64,000 nucleotides of DNA, taken from positions 2,294,001 to 2,358,000 of the forward strand of contig CP030277.1 in the NCBI GenBank assembly GCA_003330885.1, in the 5' to 3' direction. Positions 43,190-52,203 of the stretch are shown here, in pieces (the stretch's first letter is position 1; each line of letters starts with the position of its first letter). The DNA is from Rhodobiaceae bacterium. GTDB taxonomy: Bacteria > Pseudomonadota > Alphaproteobacteria > Parvibaculales > Parvibaculaceae. The position numbers were made by a program, and so were the translations under genes. The notes below the pieces were generated by a model. It made no database searches. It was given only the letters and a program-made list of their open reading frames with translations, and was not told where the DNA came from.

Positions 43190-43222
43190 CAGCCCGTAGG
43201 CCTCTCTAAGGCCCGCGGGCTG
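43190..43222 (+). terminator. Hairpin between yceI and typA
   Basis: CAGCCCG-TA-GGCC, TCTCTAA loop, GGCC-CG-CGGGCTG followed by CTTCTTTT. It is 90 nt past the yceI stop and 37 nt before typA, so it may end yceI or act in the typA leader. Confidence 0.5.
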
Positions 43223-43258
43223 CTTCTTTTGAGCCATGAGTGCTCTGACAGGACCGAC

Positions 43259-45112
43259 ATGCCGCTTCGTAATATCGCCATCATCGCCCACGTTGACCAC
43301 GGGAAAACCACCCTTGTTGACGAACTTCTCAAGCAATCCGGGGCTTTTCGGGCCAACCAGGACGTTGCCGAACGAGTTATGGACTCCAACGATCTGGAGC
43401 GGGAGCGTGGCATCACGATCCTCGCGAAAACAACCAGCGTTGCTTGGACCCCACCAGAAGGTGGAGACGAAACCCGCATCAATATCGTCGACACCCCCGG
43501 TCACGCCGATTTTGGCGGCGAGGTCGAACGTATTCTTTCCATGGTGGACGGCGTTGTTCTGCTGGTGGATGCGGCTGAAGGCCCAATGCCCCAGACCAAG
43601 TTTGTACTCTCCAAGGCTCTCGCTCTTGGGTTGAAGCCATTGGTGGTGATCAACAAGGCTGACAAGCCTGATGCGCGCCCCGATTGGGTTCACGACGAAA
43701 TTTTTGATCTCTTTGCAGCTCTGGATGCCTCAGACGAGCAGCTCGATTTCCCGATCATCTACGCCTCCGCCAAACAGGGCTGGGCGACAGAAGATCTTGA
43801 TGCCGCAGATGCGAAGGATCAGGGTCTACTACCCCTGTTCCGGAAGATTCTGACCCATGTGCAGCAGCCAACGGCTCTCTCCGACGGCTCGAGCGACGAA
43901 CCGTTCGCGATGCTGGTCACCACCATTCAGAAGGACCCCTATCTTGGCCGTATTCTGACTGGCCGGATTGAAAAGGGCGTTGCCCGTCCAAACATGCCCG
44001 TTTATGCGCTGCGCAATGGCTCAGGCATTGTGGAGAAGGGCCGCATCACACGGGTCCTCGCTGTGCGCGGCCTCAACCGCGAGCCTGTAGAAGAAGCAAG
44101 AGCAGGCGACATTGTCGCGATCTCGGGCATGGAAGAAGCAACTGTGGCCGACACGATTGCTGATCCCGCCATGACTGTGCCGCTCAACGCACTGCCAATC
44201 GACCCACCCACTTTGTCTGTACTCTTTGGCATCAATGACAGCCCGCTTGCAGGCCGCGAAGGATCAAAAGTCCAATCGCGGGTTATTCGCGAGCGCCTGA
44301 TGTCAGAAGCAGAAGGCAATGTCGCCATTGAGGTCAGGGACACAGAATCCAAAGATTCCTTTGATGTGGCGGGACGTGGCGAGCTTCAGCTCGGCGTCTT
44401 GATAGAGACCATGCGCCGCGAGGGCTACGAGCTCTCCATCAGCCGACCACAGGTGATTTTTCGTGACGGGCCCAACGGCGAACGCCAGGAACCCATCGAA
44501 GAGGTCACCGTCGACGTAGACGACGATTATGCCGGCGTCGTGATCGAAAAGCTCGCGGAACGCAAGGGCGAAATGACCGACATGCGCCCAACCGGCGGTG
44601 GCAAGACACGCATTCTGTTTGATGCGCCTTCCCGCGGCCTTATCGGGTATCACGGCGAGTTTCTCACCGATACCCGCGGCACAGGCATCATGTACCGCGT
44701 CTTCAAAGAATATGGTGCCTATCGGGGGCCGGTCGAAGGCCGCCGAAATGGTGTGCTTGTCTCTAACGGAGCTGGCGACGCCGTTCCCTTCGCACTCTGG
44801 AACCTTGAGGACCGAGGTTTTCTCTTCATTACCTCCGGCGAAAAAGTCTATGAAGGCATGGTAATCGGCGAAAATGCCCGCCCAGACGATCTGATCGTCA
44901 ACCCACTGAAGGCGAAACAGCTCACCAATATGCGGGCCTCCGGCAAAGACGAGTCAGTCAAACTCACAACGCCCCGACGTCTCACACTCGAACAGGCGAT
45001 CGCCTATATCGATACAGACGAGCTTGTCGAGGTCACACCGGAATCGATCCGCATTCGCAAACGCCATCTCGACCCCAATGAGCGGAAAAAGGCAGAGCGC
45101 GCCGCAGGTTAA
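43259..45112 (+). CDS. typA: translational GTPase TypA/BipA
   Basis: A 617-residue translational GTPase. G1 is [11 protein letters not shown]2 region RGITI, G3 [13 protein letters not shown]4 [10 protein letters not shown] and G5 SAKQGWA. Domain 2, an EF-G-like domain 3, and the BipA-specific C-terminal domain ([18 protein letters not shown]) follow. BipA binds ribosomes and helps assemble the large subunit and respond to cold and stress. The ATG at 43259 follows AGGACCG. The length is normal for the family. Confidence 0.97.
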   Translation: MPLRNIAIIAHVDHGKTTLVDELLKQSGAFRANQDVAERVMDSNDLERERGITILAKTTSVAWTPPEGGDETRINIVDTPGHADFGGEVERILSMVDGVVLLVDAAEGPMPQTKFVLSKALALGLKPLVVINKADKPDARPDWVHDEIFDLFAALDASDEQLDFPIIYASAKQGWATEDLDAADAKDQGLLPLFRKILTHVQQPTALSDGSSDEPFAMLVTTIQKDPYLGRILTGRIEKGVARPNMPVYALRNGSGIVEKGRITRVLAVRGLNREPVEEARAGDIVAISGMEEATVADTIADPAMTVPLNALPIDPPTLSVLFGINDSPLAGREGSKVQSRVIRERLMSEAEGNVAIEVRDTESKDSFDVAGRGELQLGVLIETMRREGYELSISRPQVIFRDGPNGERQEPIEEVTVDVDDDYAGVVIEKLAERKGEMTDMRPTGGGKTRILFDAPSRGLIGYHGEFLTDTRGTGIMYRVFKEYGAYRGPVEGRRNGVLVSNGAGDAVPFALWNLEDRGFLFITSGEKVYEGMVIGENARPDDLIVNPLKAKQLTNMRASGKDESVKLTTPRRLTLEQAIAYIDTDELVEVTPESIRIRKRHLDPNERKKAERAAG

Positions 45113-45178
45113 GCTGCGCTCTTGCCCTACCCTCAAGCCTGGCGTAAGTCATGATCACCTGTTTGCAGAGGATCGCCC

Positions 45179-46000
45179 ATGACCAACGCACCTAGTTCTT
45201 TGGCCGAAGAAGAAGCGATCACGTTCGCTAATTTCGCCTGCACCTTGGCTGATGCCGCAGCAGACGTGACACTCAAGCATTTCCGTTCAGAGCTGGGTGT
45301 GGACAACAAGCTAGCCGGAAACGCATTTGATCCGGTGACCATCGCCGACCGCGATGCGGAAACGGCAATCCGCACACTTATCGAAGAACACTACCCAGAC
45401 CATGGAATTCTCGGCGAAGAGCACGGGACAAAGCCAGGCACCTCAACGTTTAAGTGGGTATTGGATCCTATCGACGGTACCCGGAGTTTCATTTCTGGCG
45501 TGCCTTTATGGGGAACCCTGATTGCCTTCAACGATGGCAAATATCCAGCAGTTGGCGTTATGGATCAGCCCTATACCGGTGAGCGGTTCGTTGGGCGACC
45601 AGGACATGCAGAGTTTCTTCGTGACGGCCAAGCCAAGAAACTGTCTACACGAGCCTGCCCGGGTCTCTCCGAAGCGATTCTTGGCTGCACCGATCCTGCT
45701 ATGTTCACAGACGCTGGAGAGCTGGAAGCCTTCTCTGATGTGAGTTCAAAAACGCGCCTCACACGCTACGGAACAGATTGTTATTTCTACTGCCTGATTG
45801 CTGCCGGGCATGCCGACCTGGTCATCGAAGCCTCTATGCAGCCCTATGACATTCAGGCTCTCATCCCCATTGTCGAAGGCGCCGGAGGCATTGTCACAAA
45901 CTGGCATGGAGAGGATGCTCAGAATGGCGGACGTATCATCGCTGCGGGTGACAAGCGCGTGCACGCTGAAGCACTCGACATCCTCTCACGCGTGGGCTGA
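45179..46000 (+). CDS. inositol monophosphatase family protein (histidinol-phosphatase-like)
   Basis: A 273-residue member of the lithium-sensitive phosphatase family. Metal-binding motifs are GEEHG (ILGEEHGTK) and LDPIDGTRSFISG, with DIQALIPIVEGAGG near the C-terminus. This subgroup includes HisN histidinol-phosphate phosphatases of actinobacteria and proteobacteria, so a histidine-biosynthetic role is likely but inositol or PAP phosphatase cannot be ruled out. It converges on the alpha/beta hydrolase gene, overlapping its 3' end by 15 nt. Confidence 0.9.
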   Translation: MTNAPSSLAEEEAITFANFACTLADAAADVTLKHFRSELGVDNKLAGNAFDPVTIADRDAETAIRTLIEEHYPDHGILGEEHGTKPGTSTFKWVLDPIDGTRSFISGVPLWGTLIAFNDGKYPAVGVMDQPYTGERFVGRPGHAEFLRDGQAKKLSTRACPGLSEAILGCTDPAMFTDAGELEAFSDVSSKTRLTRYGTDCYFYCLIAAGHADLVIEASMQPYDIQALIPIVEGAGGIVTNWHGEDAQNGGRIIAAGDKRVHAEALDILSRVG

Positions 46001-46975
46001 CATTTTTGCTTCGGAAGATGATGTCACCTGCGTTGCAAATGCGTCAAACGCTGTCCAGAAAACCTGTTGATATTCGTCCCGCTCCATAAGGATTTCGTGC
46101 TCAGCACCGTCGACAAGCACATATTGTCCATTTGGCAATCCATCAGCGACTTGTCGAATGGAACCGCCACGGACCAATTTGTCGGCGCCCGCCTCAAATA
46201 GAAGCACAGGCGTGGTGATCTCCGTGAGATAGGCAGGATCGGCAATTTCATCGACGGACTTGAACGCCTGATGGACCCACCCTACCGTCGGACCACCCAG
46301 CCCAAGACTAGGCGCTTGTGCAACGACAGCCTTTTGCCGGGCATGCCGGACCGGGTCTGAGGTAACTACATTATCCTCAAACGCCTCTTCATCCACCGCG
46401 CTAGGCCCATTTCCTGGTGCAAAGCTGGCATGTTTGCCGAGCAGGTTCAGAAAAGACAAAAGCCACCGCGTGACTTTTTCTTGGAACGCACTGCCAACAT
46501 TGAGCCCCAGCATTGGCGCACTGAGAACAATTCCCGCAAACCTGTTGGGGAGGTTATGTCCTGCCCTGAGCATCAGATTGCCGCCCATAGAATGCCCAAC
46601 ACCGATATAGGGCTCAGGCATAAGAGGTTCGACGACCTCTTTCATGAATGCGATAAAATCCTCATCAAAGGTCGAGAACTCATCCACATGTCCTTTGCGG
46701 CGATCATCCAACATGCGCTCTGACAATCCCTGTCCCCTCCAATCAAAGGTCGCCACGGCAAAACCCCGCTCAAGGAACGAGGCGATGACTTCGAAATATT
46801 TTTCGATGAATTCCGTCCGCCCACTGGCAAGCACAATCGTCCCACGGCAGGGCGCAGAGGCATGATCAGGTGACCACACCATTGTCCGCATCCGAGACCC
46901 ATCTGGACAGACGAACCAGCCAGGAACCCCGCCCGGCGGACAGGGAAGATCAGCCGTCTCAACAAAAACTCCCAT
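45986..46975 (-). CDS. alpha/beta hydrolase, lysophospholipase/monoacylglycerol-lipase-like
   Basis: A 329-residue serine hydrolase of the PldB/monoacylglycerol-lipase group. After GTIVLASGRTEFIEKYFE, the oxyanion region, comes FDWRGQGLSERM, the nucleophile elbow GVGHSMGGNL (Ser near residue 129), an Asp (EAGADKLV) and the terminal His (LVDGAEHEILME). It probably cleaves lysophospholipids or monoacylglycerols. The start codon overlaps the stop of the SCP2 gene (TAATG), so lipid-binding protein and hydrolase are coupled. Confidence 0.9.
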   Translation of the reverse strand: MGVFVETADLPCPPGGVPGWFVCPDGSRMRTMVWSPDHASAPCRGTIVLASGRTEFIEKYFEVIASFLERGFAVATFDWRGQGLSERMLDDRRKGHVDEFSTFDEDFIAFMKEVVEPLMPEPYIGVGHSMGGNLMLRAGHNLPNRFAGIVLSAPMLGLNVGSAFQEKVTRWLLSFLNLLGKHASFAPGNGPSAVDEEAFEDNVVTSDPVRHARQKAVVAQAPSLGLGGPTVGWVHQAFKSVDEIADPAYLTEITTPVLLFEAGADKLVRGGSIRQVADGLPNGQYVLVDGAEHEILMERDEYQQVFWTAFDAFATQVTSSSEAKMSAHA

Positions 46976-47331
46976 TAGGCGTCCTCCCCCGGAATACGAA
47001 ATGCGGTCGAGACCAACGGTCCCAACTTGAGCGCCACAGCAATATTCCCCTTAATGCGCATGCGCCCCTCTCGAAAAGCTGTCGTCTGATCAAGCTCAAA
47101 ACGAAGCATCTGAGCGTGGGTCTCAAGTGGAAGAGACACGACACAGTCTGCATCTTCGTTTTTCTGGGAAATCCGGTTGGCACTCCCGGTCCCATCAATG
47201 ACCAGGCATCCACCGTCTGGATACTCAAACTTCAGGACAGCGCCAATTGGCGGCGCACCGGAAACCTCTTTTTCAAGGTAGGTCACCAGAGCAGACAGGA
47301 GCTGTTGTGGGGATAAATCTTCAAAAGTCAT
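46975..47331 (-). CDS. SCP2 sterol-binding domain protein
   Basis: A 118-residue single SCP2 domain. It shows the family pattern: GAVLKFEYPDGGCLVIDG, DADCVVSLPLETHAQML and MRIKGNIAVALKLGPLV, the last being the typical G(D/N)xxxAxxL segment. SCP2 proteins hold long acyl chains or acyl-CoAs in a hydrophobic tunnel and often feed a lipase or a thiolase. The downstream, coupled lipase fits this. The start at 47331 is chosen because the upstream extension is atypical. Confidence 0.9.
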   Translation of the reverse strand: MTFEDLSPQQLLSALVTYLEKEVSGAPPIGAVLKFEYPDGGCLVIDGTGSANRISQKNEDADCVVSLPLETHAQMLRFELDQTTAFREGRMRIKGNIAVALKLGPLVSTAFRIPGEDA

Positions 47332-47462
47332 ACGCCGATCATTTCTTATTGATGACCGAAAGACCAGCCCGGAGGCACCTGCCCCGTAGATTTTTGGCCG
47401 ATTTCGGTTAGGGTTTGCCACTCTAGAAGATTGAAGAAATCTCAGGAAGGAAGAACCCGCCC

Positions 47463-49019
47463 ATGAGTTGGGAAAAAGAAGCCGAAGAAATCAAGGCCCG
47501 CCGCAACTTTGCGAAGCAGCAGGGAGGCCCAGAGGGCGTCAAGCGTCAGCATGACAAGGGTCGCCTCACCGTCCGTGAGCGCATCTCCCAGCTGGCTGAT
47601 GACGGCAGCTTTAAAGAGCTGGGTGAAGGCGCCGGTGTTCCTGAATTCAACGACGATGGCAGCCTGAAAGACCTTCAGCCTGCCAACTATGTCCTGGGCT
47701 TCGCCAAAGTAAACGGACGCCGCGTCATCATTGGCGGTGAAGACTTTACACTCAAAGGCGGATCGCCAAATCCGGCGGGTCTGCGCAAAAGCGTCTACGC
47801 AGAAGACGTCGCGATTGACTATAAGGTGCCCCTGATACGCCTGCACGAAGGTGGCGGCGGCTCCGTTGCAGGCTCCGGTGGGAACAAGCCCTCCCGTCCT
47901 GTCGGCGATCCGGTTTTTTCCAGGTCCAGATTTCAGTCTATTGCACAAGTCATCGGCACCGTTCCCGTCGCCACGGCAGCGCTCGGGCCGGTCGCTGGCA
48001 TGCCGGCCGCCAGGCTTGTTGGCGCACACTTCACGGTGATGACGCGCAACGCCCAGGTCCTGATTGCTGGGCCGCAGGTGGTGAAACGTGCTCTCAATGA
48101 AGACCTGACCAAGGAAGAACTTGGCGGCCCGGACGTGCACACAAAAAGCGGCGTCGTGGACAATGTGGCAAAAGACGAGGAGGCAGCCCTCAACGAAATC
48201 GCCAGATTCTTGTCCTACATGCCCGACAATGTCTGGCAGCTGCCGCCTTACGTCGAGCCGCAAGATGATGCGGAACGTATGGAAGAGAGCCTGATAGACA
48301 TTGTGCCACGTGACCGGCGCAAACCATTCCAGATGCGCAAGATCCTCAAAGCCGTCGTCGACGATGGCAGTTTCTTTGAAATGACAAAGAAATATGGCCC
48401 ATCCCTCATCACGGGGCTCGCTCGGCTTAACGGACATGCCGTTGGCATTATCGGCAATGACTGCATGTATTACGCCGGTGCTATGACCGCAGAAGCGGCA
48501 CAAAAGCTCAGGCGCTTTGTCGACATGTGCAACACATTCAACTTGCCTGTGCTCTCATTCGTCGATGAGCCAGGCTTCATGATCGGGTCAGCCTCAGAAA
48601 AAGCCGGCACAATAAGGTACGGCACGGAAGCAATCGCCGCCGTGATGCAAAGCCGTGTCCCATGGGCGTCCGTCATCGTTCACAAAGTCTTTGGTGTCGC
48701 AGGCGCCGCTCATTTTGCACCAGACGGCTTTGTCCTCTCCTGGCCATCGGCCGCGACAGGGGCCCTGCCAGTGGAAGGGGGCGTCGCCGTGGCCTTTGCC
48801 CGCCAGATTGCCGAAGCAGAAGATCCAGATGCTCTACGGGCAGAGCTAGAAGAAAAGCTTGCTGCCTCTCAATCCCCTTTCCCTCGAGCCGAAGGCTTCT
48901 CCGTCCATGAGCTCATCGACCCAAGGGAAACACGGCCGCGGCTTATCGACTGGCTGGAATGGGCCCAAAATGGCCGTGAACTTACCCTTGGACCCTACCT
49001 CACCACGATGAGGCCATGA
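47463..49019 (+). CDS. acyl-CoA carboxylase, carboxyltransferase subunit
   Basis: A 518-residue carboxyltransferase (AccD/PccB/MccB family), with the crotonase-like N and C domains: KGRLTVRERISQLADDGSFKEL at the start, then RLHEGGGGSVAGSGG, MTAEAAQKLRRFVDMCNTFNLPVLSFVDEPGF and TGALPVEGGVAVAFARQI. It would carry carboxybiotin to an acyl-CoA such as propionyl-, methylcrotonyl- or geranyl-CoA. No biotin carboxylase gene is visible nearby. A 353-residue open frame on the opposite strand is its shadow. It is 1 nt upstream of the SRPBCC-Rieske gene, so the two are coupled. Confidence 0.93.
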   Translation: MSWEKEAEEIKARRNFAKQQGGPEGVKRQHDKGRLTVRERISQLADDGSFKELGEGAGVPEFNDDGSLKDLQPANYVLGFAKVNGRRVIIGGEDFTLKGGSPNPAGLRKSVYAEDVAIDYKVPLIRLHEGGGGSVAGSGGNKPSRPVGDPVFSRSRFQSIAQVIGTVPVATAALGPVAGMPAARLVGAHFTVMTRNAQVLIAGPQVVKRALNEDLTKEELGGPDVHTKSGVVDNVAKDEEAALNEIARFLSYMPDNVWQLPPYVEPQDDAERMEESLIDIVPRDRRKPFQMRKILKAVVDDGSFFEMTKKYGPSLITGLARLNGHAVGIIGNDCMYYAGAMTAEAAQKLRRFVDMCNTFNLPVLSFVDEPGFMIGSASEKAGTIRYGTEAIAAVMQSRVPWASVIVHKVFGVAGAAHFAPDGFVLSWPSAATGALPVEGGVAVAFARQIAEAEDPDALRAELEEKLAASQSPFPRAEGFSVHELIDPRETRPRLIDWLEWAQNGRELTLGPYLTTMRP

Positions 49020-49020
49020 G

Positions 49021-49872
49021 ATGACCCCGACCGGACCTGTTCAGGAAAACGCGCAAGACCACAATCCAAACAACCTGCCCATGCGCGTCGCTGCCGTTTA
49101 TGAGCGCGTAATCGATGCAAGCCTCGCCCGCGCCTGGGAAAATGTTCTTGATTGGGAGCATCTCCCCCACCTTCATGATTCAAGCTTCTCATCGCTTGAA
49201 TTGGAAGACGCAGGCCAATGGGGCTGGCGCGCACGCACAAAAGGCGTACCAGAAGAGACAAGCCCGGAAACGCTTATCGAACTTGTCGTCGATCGGCCCA
49301 ACAGCCGGTACGTATCCCGGACCCTAGCAGGCGGCCTACCCGGCATGGAGATCTGGACGCATTTCGCAAAATCCGACGAACGCAAAACCGACATCAAGGT
49401 CGAGTTTCATATTCCAAATGTTGACGAAAATGGCGCAGCAAAGTTGGGCGAGATCATGCTCGGCCTCTATGAAACATTGTGGGATGAAGATGAGCGCATG
49501 ATGAGGGAGCGGCAGGAAGCACTCGATGCCAGATCAAATTCCAGCAACTCCGATCAACCGCAGAAAATCGACCTGGGCATGGCCGATGCTCTCGCCGACA
49601 AACTGCCTCTTACCATCGAGCTGGAAGGAAAACCGGTCAATATCGTCAAAATCGACGACAGGTTTCATGCCTACAGCGCTGAATGCCCGCATATGCTCGC
49701 GCCCTTGTCGGACGTACCCGTTGATCACGAGGGATGCATTACCTGCCCCTGGCATGGATATCGGTTTGATATCAGGACCGGAAAAGCAACAAACGGCAAG
49801 GACCTGACCCTCGCACCCGGTTTCAAAGTGACACTCACCGAGCAGCACCATGTTATTGTGAGCAGACAATAA
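49021..49872 (+). CDS. SRPBCC-Rieske 2Fe-2S fusion protein
   Basis: About 283 residues. Residues 1-150 look like an SRPBCC/polyketide-cyclase-type cavity domain (VYERVIDASLARAWENVLDWE, ETLIELVVDRP). Residues 180-283 are a Rieske domain with CxH-x15-CxxH (ECPHMLAPL ... CITCPWHGYRFD). Coupled to the carboxyltransferase gene by one base, it probably serves as a redox partner or a specificity factor in an acyl-CoA or aromatic pathway. The reverse order to ring-hydroxylating oxygenases (Rieske first, then SRPBCC-like catalytic domain) is notable, and no mononuclear-iron facial triad is evident. Confidence 0.88.
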   Translation: MTPTGPVQENAQDHNPNNLPMRVAAVYERVIDASLARAWENVLDWEHLPHLHDSSFSSLELEDAGQWGWRARTKGVPEETSPETLIELVVDRPNSRYVSRTLAGGLPGMEIWTHFAKSDERKTDIKVEFHIPNVDENGAAKLGEIMLGLYETLWDEDERMMRERQEALDARSNSSNSDQPQKIDLGMADALADKLPLTIELEGKPVNIVKIDDRFHAYSAECPHMLAPLSDVPVDHEGCITCPWHGYRFDIRTGKATNGKDLTLAPGFKVTLTEQHHVIVSRQ

Positions 49873-49876
49873 AAAA

Positions 49877-49901
49877 CCCCGCTCTTTCGAGCGGGGTTTT
49901 T
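49877..49901. terminator. Bidirectional terminator
   Basis: CCCCGCTC-TTTC-GAGCGGGG with AAAAAA before and TTTTT after, between the Rieske fusion gene and a convergent secreted-protein gene. Confidence 0.9.
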
Positions 49902-49916
49902 GTTGGGCGCATTGCC

Positions 49917-50708
49917 TCACCGATACGCGGTGTGGAGAACCCGGCCTGTGCGTGCACAGACATTGAGCGTTACGTCTCTTCCGCGACGGTCACGGGCACC
50001 CACTTGGTAGTAGTCGTCGTGACGGGTGGCGTTACCAAAGTGGCTGTAACGCTGCTGTTGCAGACCTGACCGCCAATGATCAAAACCACGAACCTGGTGA
50101 CGCAGGTGGTTAGGTCCATTGTAGTTACGCGCCTGATTGACGGACAGAACCCGGCCATTTCGCGCATTGGCGACGATCCGAACGGGATTGCCACGGCGGT
50201 TCAAACCCCGAACGATATAGGTTCGACCATCACGAATGACCCTATCAAAAGCATGGAAGCCACGGTCGCGAAGACCTTTCAGCAGACGAGGAATGGGTTT
50301 TCCGTTTGTGGCCACATGTCCACCGCCACGGAGCCGTTGAACATCGAACACTTCGCCGGTTCGAGCATTGGCTTTCGCAGTGACATAGCGCCCGCCGCGG
50401 CCAACACCTTCAATTGCATATACACGGCCATTCCGCTTCAACCTGACCGAGGTTACTCGACCTCCGGTGTCACGCTGGATCTGGCGAACAAGGCGGGCAA
50501 TCGGAATAACCCGGCGCTCATTCTGCCATCCATTATCCTGACGGTGGTGACGGGCGCCTGATCGATATGACACATCCGTATGTGTGATTACGAGCTGACG
50601 CAGCACGTCTTCAAAGGACAGCCCACGAGCTGACTCGTGCCCGGCCTGGGCAGGAGCGGCAAGAAGGAGGGGGGCTGTAAGGCCGGCAATAACAAGGAAC
50701 TTTTTCAT
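49917..50708 (-). CDS. secreted protein with three PepSY-like repeats
   Basis: About 263 residues. A signal peptide (MKKFLVIAGLTAPLLLAAPAQA|GH) is followed by three similar units, each reading roughly F/V-x-V-x-R-x-G-x-x-Y-x-V-x-...-A-x-x-G-x-V: VTSVRLKRNGRVYAIEGVGR with ANARTGEVFDV, FDRVIRDGRTYIVRGLN with ANARNGRVLSV, and YYQVGARDRRGRDVTL with CARTGRVLHTAYR. This is a PepSY-like repeat pattern. It is rich in Arg and His. A shorter paralogue lies 180 nt upstream. The start at 50708 follows AGGAG-like bases. Confidence 0.82.
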   Translation of the reverse strand: MKKFLVIAGLTAPLLLAAPAQAGHESARGLSFEDVLRQLVITHTDVSYRSGARHHRQDNGWQNERRVIPIARLVRQIQRDTGGRVTSVRLKRNGRVYAIEGVGRGGRYVTAKANARTGEVFDVQRLRGGGHVATNGKPIPRLLKGLRDRGFHAFDRVIRDGRTYIVRGLNRRGNPVRIVANARNGRVLSVNQARNYNGPNHLRHQVRGFDHWRSGLQQQRYSHFGNATRHDDYYQVGARDRRGRDVTLNVCARTGRVLHTAYR

Positions 50709-50836
50709 GAGACTTCTCCAGAACAGAAAGAACAGAACCAAACGGTGAAGCCCATTCTGCAGATCAGCGCTGAACCAAGTCTGGGAGAAAGATTCATCTG
50801 AGGTTTATGTATTGTTCACCTGGCGCTCATAAAGAA

Positions 50837-50857
50837 AGGCCCCGAAAATCGGGGCCT
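50837..50857 (-). terminator. Terminator after the 113-residue paralogue gene
   Basis: AGGCCCCGA-AAA-TCGGGGCCT followed on the minus strand by TTTCTTTAT. It separates the two paralogous genes. Confidence 0.8.
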
Positions 50858-50887
50858 ATCCCATTTTTTGCCGAAATTTCTGAAGCC

Positions 50888-51229
50888 TCAGTACGGGCGT
50901 TGATGGAACCGTACGAATTTTCCGGTGTTTGCGTTTACCCGAAGCCAGTGAAATGAACCCGATACATGTCGTGCTCGGACTACATAAAACCCGTTGCGCA
51001 AAACCGGGTTTCCGAATTGGGAGTAACTTGATCGCACCAGTGCTCGGCGCCAATGAGCGAATTCGCGCACAGGTGAATGATAATGCCGTGCATGGCCGCG
51101 ACGATGAACATAGACAATTGGTGCCTGAGCAACCGCAGCACCATGTAAAGGTGACGCAAGCCTAGCTTCAGCAGGCACGATGGTCAGCAGTGGAAGTGCG
51201 ACAGCCCCCAGGGCCATAAACTTTTTCAT
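50888..51229 (-). CDS. small secreted PepSY-like protein, paralogue of the upstream-strand neighbour
   Basis: A 113-residue protein with a signal peptide (MKKFMALGAVALPLLTIVPAEA|RL). Its mature C-terminal half matches the last repeat of the larger protein: FAHWRRALVRSSYSQFGNPV here versus FDHWRSGLQQQRYSHFGNAT there, followed by a YYV/YQV strand and an NANTG/CARTG turn. The two genes look like a duplication followed by growth or loss of repeats. Function unknown; no cofactor-binding motif is visible. Confidence 0.8.
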   Translation of the reverse strand: MKKFMALGAVALPLLTIVPAEARLASPLHGAAVAQAPIVYVHRRGHARHYHSPVREFAHWRRALVRSSYSQFGNPVLRNGFYVVRARHVSGSFHWLRVNANTGKFVRFHQRPY

Positions 51230-51342
51230 GATCTCAATCCTTAGATTTCAATCACCCCTATAATGCTGAATATAGGTTCATTCGGCTAAACTTAAGCTGA
51301 CCCATTCATTCATCCACCGTTCATATGGATAGCGCCGATCAC

Positions 51343-52203
51343 CTACCCACCAAGGAAAAGGCGCCCGACATCAGGGTTTTCCAAGAGCGCGGGCCCTTGA
51401 TCTGCCATCGCAACCCGACCAGAGACGAGCACATATCCAACATCTGCGAAGGCCAGCCCCTTCTTAGCGTTCTGTTCGACCATGATGATGGTCTTCCCAT
51501 CCCGGTCTTTAAGATCACCCAGAATTTCAAAGACCATATCAATGTAACGTGGCTCAAGGCCGATAGAAGGCTCGTCTACAAGCAGCACTTTGGGATCCAT
51601 GATGAGCGCACGGCTAATTTCGAGAAGTCGACGCTCACCACCTGATAGCACACCGGCTTTGTCGGTGCGCCGTTGTGCAAGCCGGTCATAGCGCTCAAAC
51701 ACACGCTCTGCAGCCTCCTTGGCCAAACTCGGATTGGGAAGTAAATAGCCACCCATCAGGAGGTTTTCCTCGACGCTCATGTCCGGAAAGACCGAGTTGT
51801 CCTGCAAAATGTAAGCAATCCCTGCATCCCGCAGACGCTCGCTTGGACTGCTCTTGGTCACCTCAAACCCATCAACCGTGATGCTGCCGCCAAAAATGTC
51901 CGTAAATCCGAAGATTGAATGCAGGATCGTCGATTTGCCAGCACCATTTGGGCCCACAAGACAAAGGCTTTGACCGGCACCCACGGCGAGATCCACCTCA
52001 TGGAGGATTTCCATTCTCCCATAACCCGCCGTCAGCCCTTGGATCTGCACAAACGGCCTCTCACCAGCAAGCTGCAGGATCTTATCTCCAGAAACCTCGA
52101 GCCCGAGCGCCTGCGCTTCCTCAGCCACTGCATCAACCGAAAGAACTGTGTCGGTTGTGCCATCGCCATACCCGCTGACAGATGGTGTTTCGTTGTCGCT
52201 CAC
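51343..52203 (-). CDS. livF: ABC transporter ATP-binding protein, LivF type
   Basis: A 286-residue ABC ATPase. It carries Walker A (LVGPNGAGKST), the Q-loop region AYILQDNSVFPDMSVEENLLMGGY, the signature LSGGERRLLEISRALI and Walker B (VLLVDEPSIGL), the pattern of LivF. An N-terminal extension of about 45 residues (rich in Asp and Glu) is unusual. It overlaps the LivG gene by four bases. With LivG it would form the nucleotide-binding pair of a branched-chain-amino-acid/amide (HAAT) importer; the substrate cannot be told from the sequence. Confidence 0.94.
   Translation of the reverse strand: MSDNETPSVSGYGDGTTDTVLSVDAVAEEAQALGLEVSGDKILQLAGERPFVQIQGLTAGYGRMEILHEVDLAVGAGQSLCLVGPNGAGKSTILHSIFGFTDIFGGSITVDGFEVTKSSPSERLRDAGIAYILQDNSVFPDMSVEENLLMGGYLLPNPSLAKEAAERVFERYDRLAQRRTDKAGVLSGGERRLLEISRALIMDPKVLLVDEPSIGLEPRYIDMVFEILGDLKDRDGKTIIMVEQNAKKGLAFADVGYVLVSGRVAMADQGPALLENPDVGRLFLGG

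Noticed and set aside
47442-48503. 353-codon open frame on the minus strand
   Set aside because: It lies antisense inside the carboxyltransferase gene and its translation shows no family motif; it is a codon-bias shadow.
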